From NCBI GenBank assembly GCA_013399895.1, contig VXBA01003435.1, positions 1,344,030 through 1,408,029 on the forward strand: a stretch of DNA of 64,000 bases, read 5' to 3'. A program made the position numbers and the translations under genes. How positions within the stretch are numbered: position 1 is the stretch's first letter; every line of letters begins with the position of its first letter. The notes beneath the pieces are model-generated. The model did no database searches. It was given only the letters and a program-made list of their open reading frames with translations, and had not been told where the DNA came from. This DNA is from Serilophus lunatus. Lineage: Eukaryota > Chordata > Aves > Passeriformes > Eurylaimidae. This document shows positions 1 through 14,700 of the stretch, piece after piece.

Positions 1-57
1 AGAGGGGGTTAGAGCAACTGTGGGCACTGGGCGGCCAGCCAAGGCTAACCCATTACA
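1..57 (+). mobile_element. 3' end of an ERVL-like LTR, cut by the window edge
   Basis: The first 57 bases end in AACCCATTACA and resemble, over about 55 bases, the last part of the complete LTR at 50942-52009: a shared purine-rich GAG-rich stretch, then TGGGCA-CTGGC-CCAGCC and GGTTAACC-type motifs, then the terminal TACA. It is therefore the plus-orientation right end of a related long terminal repeat. The five bases after it (ATACC) would be its target-site duplication, but the left copy is outside the window, so this cannot be tested here. Confidence 0.6.
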
Positions 58-1749
58 ATACCATAATCAGTTACACTTTCATTACTACAGACTCACATGT
101 ATATGGGACGTTTCTAGTACAAAATAAACACATACATAATTTTGGAATAGGTTATGAAGCAGGAATACTTGCATTTGATTTCATTCTAACAATAAGGCAA
201 ACATATTTTTGGTACACAGTAACAAATTTAAGAAAAACTAAAATTCAGATTTTTTTCTGAATGATATTTTTCCAAAGCTATGGGAATGGTGCAAAAATAA
301 CACAAAGAAATTTAAGCAGAAGACAACCTGAACTTTCTAGTCAGACCAGATTCTCCTCAATTATGTTGTAGAGTTACTGGGAAGTTCCCAATACTTTGAA
401 CTTGCTATTGCAAATTTTAAAACACTTTTGATGTGATAAATTGATAATTTCTTGTATTAAAAATAAGCAGCCTACTCTATGCTTGCATTTTAGTAAGACA
501 AATGATGCATGGGGAAAAAAAATGACCTGCCTACATTTCATGTCCTGTACATGAAATTGCTCTGATCATGATCTTTCCTACTGAAGACCTTGTAAGGCAC
601 ACATTTTACTGCAGCATGGCAACATTTTTTTATACCACCTTCAATCTACATGGCACTGCCTGGTAGGCCCGTCTATTCTTCCTACTTGATAGGAAAAACA
701 TTTACATGCAAATAGAACTTAGACTAAAGTTATGAGTCAGTGTTCTAGGAAAAAAAAACCGGGTACAAATCACAGTATTTTCTCCCTTACAATGTCACGA
801 ACCTAAGTTCTATTTTCAGTAAAATATTAGTGTATCATTTAAGTTACCATAAGCTTTGTTATTTTAATGAAAATATAGAAAATATAGAAAAAATATTTTT
901 TGCACATTAATAGATTCCTGAAGTTCTGATCGGAGCATGTGCAATAACAGGCAAGACTCTGTTTATATTGCATTCTTTATATTTTTAAAAATCCAATAAA
1001 GCAAATATTTACAAGCACAAATGTAAGATTTCACATGAAAACAGGTATTACTCGAACCCTTGACAGGGGCATCAAAGGAAGCTCTTGCACAGTTTTGCCC
1101 AACTAATTTCAGGTGCTTTAATGAAATATCTAAAGAAAAAAGGATTTATTTACTTTAGGAACTTAGTCTGAGTAAGGAGGGTGCTTTTGAAGAAAATCCC
1201 TTCATTGCCTGCCCCCTAGTTGCAGCACTGGGTTCACACTGCAGAACTGATTCAGATCATGTGAACCAGATTCCTCTAACATTAAATGAAATCATATACT
1301 ATGCTCAGCTAGTGCACCCCACATGTTCCAGCCACTAAAGGGCTGGAAGTCTAGGACAAGACTAGACAGACATCGAACTAAACCTCCAGAAATGCATATA
1401 AGGTGATTATCAGGTCCTAAGCAATCACTGAGTCCCTTTACAGATTTGTTTGGGTACAGTTCACACTTGGCTCCCTTTGTAGTCAAGGAGATACATGCCA
1501 AACACAATTCAAGCCTTCCAGATTACCAATACTTTGTATTAGGTAGCATAATTTTGGTAGCCATCAGTGGCTCAAAACTAATCATAGGTACATCATAGGT
1601 ACCAGCCCAGTTTACTGCTCTTAGAACCATTCATACTGCAATTCTTCTCTCTTCATGATAGTGTTGTCACATCTTAGTATAGGGCTTAATCTCATCCCAC
1701 TGCTACAAGCAGTGGCTGCTGCTAGATGGTAATCAGTTGACGAGCCTCT

Positions 1750-2068
1750 CTTAGACAGTGATCACAGTATCTCACAGTATCCACAGTATCAACAAGGTTG
1801 GAAGAGACTTTAAAGATCATCAAGTCCGACCCATAATCTAACAGCCCATCAACTAAACCATGGCACCAAGTGCCTCATCCAGACTACTCTTGAACACCTC
1901 CAGGGTCGGTGACTCCACCACCTCCCCGGGCAGCCCATTCCAATGGCAGATCACCCTTTGTGTGAAGAATTTCTTCCTAATATCAAGTCTAAACCTCCCC
2001 TGATGGAGCTTGAGACTGTGCCCTCTTGTTCTGAGGTGGTATAGCCATGAATTAGTAGTCAGACACAT
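1750..2068 (-). mobile_element. CR1 LINE, truncated 3' end
   Basis: Read on the minus strand, this is the end of a CR1 non-LTR retrotransposon. An open frame of 71 codons (2068-1853) carries the conserved CR1 C-terminus (GRFRLDIRKKFFTQRV, HWNGLPGEVVES, LEVFKSSLDEAL). It is followed by the 3' untranslated tail with the typical TTGGACTTGATGATC-like segment and a degenerate 8-base terminal repeat (ACAGTATC/CACAGTATC on the plus strand, 1759-1792). The 5' end is lost near 2068, as is usual for CR1. This copy keeps the motif KKFFTQRV that the copy at 45419-46852 has lost. Confidence 0.9.
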
Positions 2069-3802
2069 AAACTATGCTGACAAGTCCTCAGTGATCCTGC
2101 TGCACAGCTCATCACCATCTTTATGGCCTGGAAGGGATCTTTTTTCTAACATGATGAACTGAGAATTGCTGCTAAGGGTTTTTCACTTCTTTTTTATTTC
2201 ATACATGCACAAAAAGACCAGGAAGTGGAGGAGAGTTTTAAAGTTGAGAATTGTAGACAAAATTTTGATGGTATAGAGAAGAAAAGTCTACCAAACTGTT
2301 CTATGGGTCACTGAGATGCTTGGTCATAAATTCCAAGATATTACATGGTAAGAGGAAAAAAAATCAGCATTTACATATGAATGCAAGACACCATTAAAGT
2401 AACCATAAGAGATAATCCTTGCCAAAAAGAATAAGAGTAGGATGCAGTGAGGTGAGACTGTGACATAACTGCATTGAAGAAGGCTGAGAAGAGAACAAGA
2501 TACAACATCCAGTACACAGGAAGCAGACAGGTACCAACATGAGCAGCTTACTCCAACTGATTATTTTGTGAGGTTGAACAAACATTTTAGCAGATGAACT
2601 AAAGAAGGATTTGACACAAATCCAGTACTGATTATGGAGATTCTCTACATCTAATCAATTATGCATACTCAATCCCAGTGAAGGGAAGAAGATACTGAAC
2701 CAAGTGTGATTGAAGTTATGATCTAAAGACAATACATATACAACTCAACCTGAATAATTTTGCTCATCACAGAGCTGAAGAAAACCCATCTTAACGATTC
2801 AGAAGCATGTCGCTTTAAGATGAAACATAAAAAAGAGGAACACCCAATATAAATAGTTTTAATGATTTTTTAATGTGAGAGTAGAATCAATACATATATA
2901 TTTATATGTTACATATTAATGAGAACAGATTTTTAAATCTATTCTTAATTCTTTTACTTTGTATTTTCAAAAGTTATGAGCAAAAATAAAGCAAATTTTT
3001 TTTGAAGAAAGCAAATATTTTAAGTTTTAATATCAACCTTGCCTAACCCATAGATCTGTTTCACATGAACTCTGCTGTGGTGAAGCTAAGTGAGTTTGGA
3101 TCTAAATTTATATCTCAGCTTTTACAAATATTTCAGATTAATTACTATAGAATGAATGAAGAATGACACCTTAATTAGTAATGCTTCTCTTGGCAATTAG
3201 GGTTCTCTTGGCTTCTCCTAGCAATTAAAGTGGCAGTGGTATATCATTAAAGTCTTCAAAGATTCCCCATGCCTCCTCAGAAGCAATTACTGTGTGAAGC
3301 ACTGAAAATCAGGCTCAACTATAATCTGTTCTCTGAGGATCTAGCAGCAGGATAAATACTTCTGCTTCTTCCTTCCATAGTAATTTTGCATTAACCCATT
3401 ATCATTATCGAATCAATCGTTAATGTAATTTTAATGTGTCATTTTTCTTGAAGTTCAATTTCATTTTTGAGAAGTAACTGATTATAGTCAATTGATTTTG
3501 CAAACACGTGTCATAGTAAAATCATTTAAATGAAGACACTTAACACATTAGCACTTTTCTCCATGGCAAAATGCTAGCATTCTTTCAGCACAATGAAATA
3601 CTAGCAATTAGCACAAATTAAACTAGCATAACAGAAAATACCCTTATGAGACACATTGGAATAATAATAGTAAGACATCCATACATCACTGAAAGTGCTG
3701 CTTATAAAGAACATAGGAAATTTTGACTTTAGTATATACAAGTTCATGTTCCCTTGTGAATGTAAAAATGAGGACAGGTTTGTTTGAATTCAGCCAGATA
3801 AG

Positions 3803-3817
3803 ATATATATATATATA
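3803..3817. repeat. Short TA microsatellite
   Basis: A run of about seven TA units in AT-rich intron sequence. It is likely length-variable between individuals. Confidence 0.8.
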
Positions 3818-5839
3818 GCTACATGAATAACACTTTGACCCTCTGGCTAAAGAAACAAAAATATTCACCACTGCTACTGGACCCAAATTTAAAACGGCAG
3901 AGGGTAATCTCTATCAGGTATTTGTAGAAAGATTTACCTTCTAAATGTATTTGGCACTCATTAGGAATAATTCCAATAGAAATGATAAATTACACTGATA
4001 TATTGAAATACAAAAAGAAGATTTTTTGGACTAAATTGTAGGTATTAAAAATACAAATGAAGCACATCTGCTGCCAAATAGAACAACCAGTATATGAGAG
4101 AGGACATTACAAACCCTAAACTACCACCAGTTTAAACACAAAATCCTTACAGGAATTAATTGTAGTAGCATATATAAAATATTTATTTAACTTCATAACA
4201 GTTGAATAAAGATTATTCATCTTCATAAGTATGCAAAAAGACACAATTTTATCTATAAAGATCAATATAATATAAAACCCAAGAAATATCAGAAGTGAAA
4301 ATACTTCTCGTAAATGCATTTTACCTGAAACAAAATTGTCTTACTATCTATCAAATTAGCCTGAATTTCATTTTAAATAAAAGATTTTGCTTTTAAAAAA
4401 TCAGTTATGCAGCTACACATAGTTTATCTCTGATGTGAATTTAGATGACTGAAGCCCACCTCTTGATCTGATATTTCAACTTTTCAAAGCTTTGTGTCTG
4501 GTGATTGAACATTTATTTTAATTTAGTAGATAATCTATAGTTCTCATGCAATAAGTATAGACAAGAGTTTTTGAGAAAACTCAGAGAACTCTAATTAGCC
4601 TAAACACCTAAATATTTAGGACGCTGTAATGAGACCATATGACTAAATGATCAGAAAATGATACCAAACTATCTGATATGTAAAGGTTGTAAAATTCAAG
4701 CAAACTCAACAGTTTCTTCCATCTGACTTTTCTTATGCTTCCTGGTCTTGATATTCACAAACCAAATAAGCATTCTACCAAAGGGCAGGGAGAACTTTGC
4801 TCTTCAAGGCAGCTGAAGTCAGCGCTCTGCTGCCCTTTTCTACACTGGAAGAAGAAACGCAATAGCAGCAAACAGAAGGCTAGATGGCGCTACTATGCTG
4901 ACTTTATGGTTACAAACCGATAGGCTGCACGCAAACTCGGAAAAATAAATCGAATATTATAAAGACATACAGAAGAGTTTACGTATGTAGATGAAGAAAT
5001 GCTGTAGTTAGATAAGTGTTTGAGTAAATTATGCCATGTTGATAAGAAATGAAAAAGAGCAAAAGGAATCTTACAGATAATTCCCTCTCCTTTTTGGGAG
5101 AGAAAAACACTAAGGACAAAGATATTTTCAGTAGCTGTTGAAAAGTAATACAAAAAGTTATTGTTTTTATTAATGGAAAATAGTACTAATTGAAGGAACA
5201 TATTACCTTATACATATTACCTTACAATAATAAGGAATAGTAAGGATTTTTTAAGATGTTGGATAAATCTTAGGTATCATTGTGCTTAATCAAAGAAAAA
5301 TTGAACTTGATAGCTTAGCCAAAAATTTATTTCTATTTTATCTTTTTACTGTTGATAAAAAAAATTATTTAGAGTTATACTGACATAGTTGTGTGTTTTG
5401 GATCAGAGAAAGGACATTTAATTTACAAAGCACATTTAATTTACAAAGGCCTATCTGTGCCAAGGAGCATACAGCACTTGCTAAGAGAAGTGTGATTGTA
5501 TTCCTGACATCTTTATATGTAGAAATAACCCAGAATTGAAACAGAGTTATTTCTATGAAGTCACTTTGCATATTTTTCTGGAATAATAATATTGGGAGCA
5601 GATCTCATCTTCAGATCACACCAGATTACATATCTTGAAGTAATAAAGCTAATTCTGTTTCTCCTCCTGCTCTTTGCCAGGTGACCATAGAAGAACAGCA
5701 TGTAAGAACTGGCACCACCATCACTCTGGCTAACTTCAGTGTCCCTGTGTCTCTTCTTAGCTGACTTATAAGCTCACCAGTAGCTGTGACAACGGTTTAT
5801 CCAGGTGACAGGCACACAGAAGGGCCCCATCACGGAGAA

Positions 5840-5945
5840 GCCAGTAGACCCCAGTCCTATCCTCAGGCTGGTTACTAAATTGCCCATGACTTTGGGTGAT
5901 CTCTGCTCATTCCTGTGCTTCATTTCACACAGCTGCAAACCAGAT
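5840..5945 (+). repeat. Possible MIR-type ancient SINE relic
   Basis: The plus strand holds, in order, segments resembling the MIR core and its 3' side: GTTACTA, TGACTTTGGG, CTGTGCTTCA, TTTCACACAGCTGCAAA. The order and spacing fit a heavily diverged MIR, a family that survives at low copy number in birds. No target duplication is visible. A comparison with the MIR consensus would decide this. Confidence 0.35.
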
Positions 5946-8900
5946 TATACTCATCTTTCTTTTTAAGGAATTCTTCTATCAATGGGTGACAAGTGTCATA
6001 AAAAATGAGAAGGGAAAACTACTTATCCCCTAATTCTGCAACTCAGAAGGCTGCTAACCAGGTCATTTGTCTCACAGATTTCCTTTAGCTCTAAAACAAC
6101 AACAGCAGGAGGAGATACTTCTGTCACATTCAGGAATCAGTAGCTATATTTACTGTTCATAAATCATCTCCTAAGAAAATTACAGCCAATTTCAAATGTG
6201 AAAGAGAAAAAAATTGAAATGTTAGCTAATTAACTGTGATCTATATATTCTGGAAATACAATCATAAAAAAAATCCACAAAACAAAGAACAAAACATCAA
6301 CAAGTCATGAAAGAAAAATGACTTCACACTGATTTCTTAAAATTTCTGAGACTACAAGTTTAAAAGAGTCACCAAAATACTTTCTTAACACATGAGAGAC
6401 AGGGAGAAACTCCTAAGCGGTTCCAGAATGTATATTCCAAACACAAAAGTTTAAGAAATTAAAGGTATAACATTTCTATATGCAACATGTCATAGCAGAA
6501 AGCAGAACAGAACTTTGTAAGAATGAATTTTGCCCTTCAAATCTTTGAAAAAGTTCTGGTCGAGAGCTAGGCTCAAATGGTTTACTTTGGAATTCAAACC
6601 TAAATAATACCACTTTGTAATGTTGTCCTGTTCAGGCTGTTCAAATAATAAGAATTTAATTTTATTTTTTTTATTACTTCACTTATTTTCCTTTTTTCTT
6701 TGTATGACCATTGAGCATTACTAATCCTTTTAAAGCAAGCTTTAAAAACCCCTCACTATTCCTTTTTTATTTCTAAATTAGAAGCAGTAGAATAATATCC
6801 TTTAGTAACCACTAGGCTATGCTAACAGTCAACTTAAGAAGCAAAAAAATCTACTTTTAAAAATAATGCATGCTTTAAATGCACACAGATGTGCAAAGAC
6901 ACATTAAAAAACCCTATACATTACAGAAGGTTTTACAGTAACCCACATATCTTGATTCAATTAACCTGTTCTGCTTGGGTTTTGAACCCTAATATAATTA
7001 TGAGTTAAGGAGAGCCAAATGAGCCTTCCTGAAACACATAGTACCTCCCTAATGCTGCTAGTCTAGCTCTACAGAAATAAACAAGCTTTTAGCATTTTTT
7101 AGGGGAAGTTTTTAGCTCAAATTTTACTCATTTCCTCTGATGATTTGTTTTAGATTCAAGATTGCAAGAGAAAAAAAAATAGAAATTTTAAAAACCCCTC
7201 CTTTTGTATGGATGTTTGCTTTACTAGCTAAAGAAAATTTTAAAATTATTTTGCATGGGCTCTGCATTTTAAACAAGGGAAAGAGAAGACAAATACATTA
7301 CAAATTATGAGAAAGGAATCTGAAGCATCATGAATCGTCAATAATTTGAACAGTTCTACAAACCCCCATTGACCTTTTCATTACTTAGACTAGCTGTGTA
7401 TGCTTAACCTCATAATGCATTGACAGGATTGGAAAGATGGTTATATATAATTTGGGTTAATTCCAACTTTGAAAGCCTTTCACGCAAGAATAAAAAAAAA
7501 TCTGAAATAAATAATAGGATTATGTTTACTGTAAGATGTATAAGAGTATTCCTGATTTTCTTTAAGCATGTAAACATAATTCATAGGAAAAACGCAAATT
7601 ATTTCCTTGATCAAGTGCTTTTCTACAAATCCTATTAGTGGAGCAACACTAAACACACGTGGTTAGTAACAGCACATGGTTAGCAAATCTGATTCTTTTT
7701 TGTTGAAGTACAAATGAAGAGCAATTGAGATTCACAGTAGTGTTGAGCCATAAAGATTTTTATTTCTTGCTCTTAGAAAGGTGGCAATTCATAATGAAGA
7801 ATCCCTAATTTATAATTTTATTTTATATACAATTTTGGTTATGTGTTGCAGTCCAGAATACTATTTGTGAATTAAGTATAAGACAGTACTTAATATTGTA
7901 AAACTGAATATTCTTGAATATAAATGCAAGACAAATTTTGAAATCTTCTGACATATCCCGAGTCAGTAAGTAAAGTCAGTCTTAAATAGGAGAAACTTTT
8001 AGGAAGAGGTAAAACTGTAAACCTACTATTAGCTTGGACCTGTGGGTTATGCCAATCCTGAAAAACCTGAAACATTTGAGCATAGGTTCCATGTCTAAAA
8101 ACTGTCTCTTATTGTAATTAGGTGAGTACTAATCTAATAAAACCCACCCTTCTGCAATTGGCTGCAGGATAGAATTTTAATTCAAGTTTGAATAATTCTA
8201 AGATTCTCATCTGAAAGGCATTATGTAATGCCAATGAATTGCGGTCTTTTCCTGTGAGAGAAATAAGAATCTTGTGTGTTAGTTTGTTAACTCAGACGAA
8301 CATAGAAAGTGTAAGTTGTCCAGTTCAAAGATAAAGTATGAGATGCTTCTGAAAAACAAACTGAAGAATTAGAACTACTCAGCTGGCCTAATCACAATTG
8401 TGATAGGGTTGTAAAATTCAACTTACTAACATGATGAAATTCCAGCAGAAAGGATGGTCACATTCTATTATTCTTTTATTTCCCTCCCTTTTGTGTTCTC
8501 TGTGACATTGCACTTAAATACCTGACCACATACTAACAATAAAATAATAAGATAAAATAGACAAAAATCTTCCAGTCATTTTCATTATTCAGGACAGCAG
8601 CAGATGCCTTTGAGCTCCTCAGCACTTTATTTTGTCCTATGGCCTGCTTCACTGCCTGTTATGCAAACACTACTTTATAGAGAGAATTGAGTTACTTGCG
8701 TTTCCATGTTGGGCAGGTTCACCAGGGAACTGAAGAACCTGGCACTGTAATAACACTGCCCAGCAGAGTATAAGCCTTTGGCTGAGTGAAGTGATAATGG
8801 CTCTATTCCCCTAGCTCCTCCAGCCTGTGGGAATGCTTTCTGTCAGATGCTACTCAAGATTTACCTTCAAATGTGTATGATTCTGGGAGGTGGTGCTATT

Positions 8901-11638
8901 GTCTCTTGATAATAGGACAACTTAAGTACTAAAAATTTTAGGTTTCAGGTGTTAAGATGAACATCTAATTCTTAAGACATTTGAACTCTAGAAATACAAT
9001 GTATATTTACAGCTCCATTTCCACTGATTTCAGCTAATAGCTCTGAGTGTTGAGTATCTCTACGAAATCAGATTCCAGTTTGTGGAAAATTTCAGTCTCT
9101 TACAAAGAGGTTGTTCTGTGCTGCACAACAGTGAAAAAAAAGCCAGTTTTTCCAGGTATCTCTCAACTATATCAAACACAAAATATTCCTTTGCCTTCCT
9201 CTAATACTGTCCATCATACATCACATGTTTCCAGCCTCTTCAGAAATGTGGATTTCTCTGATAATACAGTATTAGTTCAAAACCAGAATAGCTGTAATAT
9301 TTGTGTTGAAGCAGGTGCAAATCCCTCTTGAAAAAACAGCAAATGACCACTTAATACTTACACTCACCCAGGAAGTCAAAAGGTGGTTGCAGAGAGTACC
9401 TGGATGATGGCTCTTTGTAACATTAACAGTTCCTGGCTGTACATACTAACAATTCTACTAAACAGGTACTTTTTTCCCTCAAAACGAGCACCCTTTTTCT
9501 TCCTCTCATTGCAACTCTAGTGTCATCGTACAGTGTTTCATCTACCTCTTCAATGGTTATTGAAGGAATTATTAAGCTTTATTTCACTTCATATGTACTT
9601 ATGTTGGAGAAGTCTATACAGCCCTTCCTTGGTGCCCTAAATTTTCTAGACAAGTGCGTAGGTAATAATCATTATAGCTAATAGCTACAAAAAAAGAGAA
9701 ATTCTGATTGACCTTCAGCATTTTTGGTGGGAAGAACAACAATATTTCTCTGGAGAACAGTGACAGCAGTGACCCTGAGGCAAAATTAAGAAGTAAACAA
9801 CTGTGCCAGGAAATTAGGATTCAAAACCAATGTGAGGAAGTAACCATCAGCAGCTGATGAAAGGGATAATGATTGAACCAAATTATTGACAGCAATATTT
9901 GATTGGCCTCTTTAATGCTCAGACAAGAACATCATTGAAATAAACCATAAAAGTAAAAACAAAAAAGTAAACTGGAGGGGTTAGGAAAATGCTCAGAAGA
10001 TTCCAGAAGAATAGCTTGTAGCCAAGAAAGTCTCTGAGGAAACACAGAAGCACAATGAGAGGAAACATTGGAGCCTTGTCCTTCTTGCTTGATCCAGTTG
10101 CATAAGATACTCTAATTGGGGCTGCAGAGAGCATGATCCCAACATTGTCAGTGACCTGATTTAAAATGGTGACTTCTCTTAGTTGTAGCTTGAGGTGAGT
10201 ACATGGCAGCACAACATCTCTGCTGTGTGAAGAGTGAAGCATGCAACTGTGCATGTTAGATGCATCTGTTGCATGTTATTAATTACTGATGTTTTTCAAA
10301 TCACCCTGCATCCATGGCTGCCTTTTGACAACCCTTCTGAAGAAGCCAGGCAGCACAGTGCCACCCTGCAGCATGCTAAATACGGTAACTAGATGAATAC
10401 TTTCCAGCAGCAGGAAAATGAAACCATGATAGTGGGCTGACTATAGACAAAGATGTGCCACCATCATTTCAGAGGTGTTTGGTGAGTGCAATTGAATGGG
10501 GCAGGGGGTGGGGTCTTTCAGGGAGAACATCATGCTTTAGTACCAACAAACATTTTCTCTCCTCCCCAGCTCCTCTCTACTCCAACATATTCAAGTCAGC
10601 CCAGCCTTCCTGATCTCTCCTGCTACATTATCCTATTTCCCTTATTCAGGTATTTCCAGCCATACTTGGAAGTTTTCTCATCTCAATCCCAGCCTCCAAG
10701 CACAACAGCTCCAGTTCCTTCGTTGATTCCATGACTGGTTTCCCTCTCTTTCCTCACAGCTTCTGGTCACCAGCCACAGATCTCTATCCAGCAAGTCTCA
10801 TTGGTACAGTCCTGATCATTTGCATGTTAAGTTTCCCCAAATCAAAATGACAGTTGAGCTTGATACCTGGGAAATTTCAGCCCAATGAATTAACACTTCG
10901 CCAAAACTTAAATACGTTTGGTTGGTTTTTTAGAGAAAGTATCATATACAGGAAACTTTGACAATTACTGCCTATATACAATGAGCAGAATATTAATAGG
11001 AGGACACTAAAAAAAAGAAATCTAAATAGTATGGACAGTACATTGATTGTTAATGATTGCTTTATAACAACAGTAAGCTCTTTTTGCAGTTGGGCTGAGG
11101 AATAGTGGTGGCAGTCTATTAAACAAGCTGCCTTCATGAATAATCTATTCCACATAGTTTCAATGTTAGACAGAAAAACATCCTTGAACTCATATTCATC
11201 CAGAAATTCCTTTCCAGAGAAAGACCATACAGCAGACAGAGAAAGGAAAGGGGAGACCATCTGGCAAGTACCATCACATTCAGGTATATAATTAATCCTA
11301 ATTTAATGGAAAAATATGATTCTCCTAAATACTATTTTTTAACAAAGTGCTATAAATTGTAGCATTCAAAGCCAGTATCCAAATGAGCCTGTACTCTTAG
11401 TTCTGCATTTCAGACTTAGCTCATCATTGATTTTTATACATCACTGAACATCTGAAATTAATGTTATTCCTGGCTAGTCAACACTTTATATATGAGATTA
11501 GAATATAACACAATGCCATACTGCATGAACTGTTTTAGACATTTATAAAGCTTTACAAACTTTAGATGCATATGGTTTAAATACAGGCGCAGTGAGGCAA
11601 AATAATAAAATACAGACAGACAGAAAATGGACACTTAC

Positions 11639-11778
11639 CCACAGTGCTTCATGTGAGGCGGTTTATCCATTCTCACTGCCAGTTTAATTTTCAAGTCATT
11701 GTCCTGGCTGTTTTTGGGGACTATCATTTTATGCAGATCAGGTGACTTTGGGCTATTTGACGTTGGATACAACACTAC
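11639..11778 (-). CDS. CADPS2: CADPS2 coding exon (probably exon 8), end of the C2 domain
   Basis: This 140-bp exon encodes 46 residues, from VVLYPTSNSPKSPDLHKM to AVRMDKPPHMKHC, plus two bases (GG) of a glycine codon completed outside the window. The acceptor is GACTTGCAG (11779-11787) and the donor is GTAAGT (11633-11638). The strand LYPTSNS and the terminal strand DLKIKLAVRMDKP finish the C2 domain. The split glycine should begin the PH domain, whose first exon is not found in positions 1-11638, so this intron is longer than 11.6 kb. The residues match CADPS2 (PKNSQD) rather than CADPS. Confidence 0.95.
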
Positions 11779-14700
11779 CTGCAAGTCATAAAGAAAAACT
11801 TCAGCGAGTTGGTAAAATATCCTCCCCCCCGACAGTCTTTCATGGAAACATCTAAGCAGTGAAGATTCCTGTTGCATCTCCTCCAACAGAAAAGCTGTCT
11901 AAAAAGATTTCATAAATCTAGTCAGTAAGTTAAGTCAATCTTATTGTAACAGAGAAATTTACAAAATTAACTCTTTCCTTCTCTTACAAATAGGAATTTC
12001 CATATCATAAGTTAATAAAATTTCCTCCTGTCAATACATTCTGAATTAACAGTTTTAAGCAAAAAGAAATAGCTGGCATTTCAAAATGACCATGTACAAT
12101 TTAAAAGGAACCTAAACTTTTATATTACTCACTGCTCTGCTGGAAACACCCTGCTGAAACATCTGCTGGAGCATTATGCACGTGATCAGGCCCCCAGTAG
12201 TGACATTGTTAGAAAGAAAATAAACAAAATATACCCCCTCTTACCAGCTCATTTTTTGATAAATAGCAGTGGTAAAAGTATCTTGCTGTAAACATTGCAG
12301 AAATTGGAGATGAATTCCAAAGTATCTTTGTTGCAAATGGAATATAATAAATGTAAGATACTATGTCCAGTTCATATGTGATATGACAAAAATCTTTGTT
12401 TAATCCACAGTGGCAGACACGAAAAAATTAAAAAACACAATGAATTCTAAATATTTAATTTTTAAAAAACATTATGTGAATTTCTTGAAAGTTTTACTAG
12501 CAATTAATTTTAGATTAGTGTTAGTCACAAGAAGTTAAATATTTATTTACCACACAAAAAGTTTATCTATTTGTAGTCAGTACAATTAAATACTACTGCT
12601 TCATGAAATCCTTACCCACAGTGATATGTTCAGCAGTTAAATGCTGCTGAAATAAAATTTCCTTTCATTCTTATTATAAGCGCTACTTTTGAATCAATTT
12701 AGATTCTAAAATATTCTAAACACACTACATGGGAGACTTTCATAACATTCAGGGAGTTCTGAATTAGCATTATCATATAGCAGTATTTCAAAAGTAACAA
12801 CATTCTAAAAAGCAGCGTTTTTCACATCTTTTATTTCTTGAAAACTAAAATTAATCATTACGTTAACTGTCAGGTTAATTTCTCACACATAGTACTGGTG
12901 CCTTGCATCACATATCTAAACCACAATATATTATCCTCTGTGTTTTTATGAAGGTTATATCATGGATTTGAGCAAAAATATTGAAGCAAGTACAAATCTA
13001 ACTGATGTTATTAAGCCAAAGATATTACAATAGTGTCATTCAGATCTAATCGTCTGAAAGAGGATGTAAGTGGCAGGCCTTCAGCTTCTCATCTCAATAT
13101 TTTGCAGAAACACATTCCTGCTCCAGTCAAGCAGAGAAATATGAAGCATCACCCCTAATCAAGTATGCAAGCTTTGTAACACCAATGTAAGAAACCACCT
13201 GTCAGATCTATTGAGTATGTTCAGTACCTCTTAAAGAGATAGCAGAAGAACCAATATATTCTGATTTTAACAAATCAGGCCGCTCCCTTTTTCTTTTTGG
13301 TTTTTGTTTTTTTGCAAACACACAGGAAATACTATATATATCAGAACTTATTCCTTCTTTCTGATTTTCATTCTGAGTCAAAGCCATTCCTTAAAAAAAA
13401 ACATTTAAAAGAATTATGAGTATGGCAACTTTTGTGTTCTGATATATTAAACAGAAAATTTTTAGTTTGTTTATCTCTTTAAATGCAAGATCGTATAAAT
13501 GGAATTATTACTCATTCCTTGTATCTAATCTCTTGGCATTCACACAGGACTGTAAGTGATGTTAAGAATTTTTCCTTTTCTAGAAGCTGCAGTTCCTGTT
13601 GTCTTGTAATAGCTTATTACAGCTTATATATCAAGCAACAACTTTCTCCTGTCACCTTCTTGAATTTTTAGAATGCTGATGAAAATATGAGCAGACAAGA
13701 GTATAATTAATTTGTAATTTCAGTACTGATGATTTCTTTTCTGAATTTTTAAAGAAGTATTATGGAGCTTCAATTTCAAAGCTCTCACAAGGAATAATTA
13801 TCTGTCAGACTATTTTTAAGTATGCATTGTGTTGTTATCATGTCTTCCAGCTTTAAACAATGAGAGCTGAAAGAATTTTGTAATCAAAATTTTTATTACA
13901 TGCAAACACACATAGGCATATGCACGCAAAGCATTATTTTCACAATAACCTTCATACTAATACTGCCTTTAAGTACAATGATAACCACTGCACACCATAC
14001 CATTGGCTGGTGCAAAGCACAAGCCCCCATGAAATCACTGAAACCAAAACACTCAGCCATTGTTCCTTGATAAGAAAAGTAGAAAGTTGCTAGAATTTTT
14101 ATTAAAAGCATTCTCTCCACCATGGCACACTACAGTGTGATGTCATTGCCATTGTCTACAGAAAAACTTTCTAGGCTATTCTGTCTCAGCTTTCCTGTCA
14201 TCACTGCTTAAGGGATTTTAATCTTTTCAATGTTTCATAATATACTTTAAAAACTGAAATGGTATCAACTGACGTGTGTCTCTCTGGCAGACATAAGACT
14301 TAACTACAGGATGCTCTCACTGTGCCTAAAATGGCTAAGAATTTAATAAAATTTCTACTGCATCACATATTTCAGAACTTTTATTATTATTTTATTTTAC
14401 TTATTATTTTTCATACACCTGTGGGTATCACCACAGTAGGTTATTCAGCAGCAGCACAGAGAAACTATGAGTTGCTAGTCTAAGACTGTGTTTACTGTAA
14501 GTACACTGAAGTACATTAAAATGTATAATGGACTATTAATAACCAGAATGCTACAGAGTGAACATAGCTGCTGTGCATTGCACTGCTTCAACTCATTTAA
14601 GGCAAATGAATACTATCAGAACAGTGTGGATAGACATAATTCAGTAAATTCAATCATCTCATGATCATTAAAAATACTTGACCACATCTTCCAATTATAT

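Larger units (their letters stand above)
1..11638 (-). other. CADPS2: CADPS2 intron after the C2-domain exons (5' part; continues below position 1)
   Basis: No coding exon of CADPS2 or any other host gene was found here. The stretch is AT-rich single-copy sequence. It contains an LTR tail (1-57), a CR1 3' end (1750-2068), a short TA repeat (3803-3817), a tandem duplication of a 17-base unit around 5415-5448 (TTTAATTTACAAAG core), a possible MIR relic (about 5840-5945) and several A/T homopolymers. The open frames of up to 127 codons (for example 10877-11260 and 9919-10254, minus strand) have no recognisable domain and biased, hydrophobic composition, and I treat them as chance. Confidence 0.8.

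Noticed and set aside
9919..10254. 111-codon minus frame with hydrophobic C-terminal half
   Set aside because: It looks membrane-like because of Phe/Leu/Val richness, but AT-rich antisense sequence gives this by chance; no homologue is recognised and no splice or promoter context supports it.
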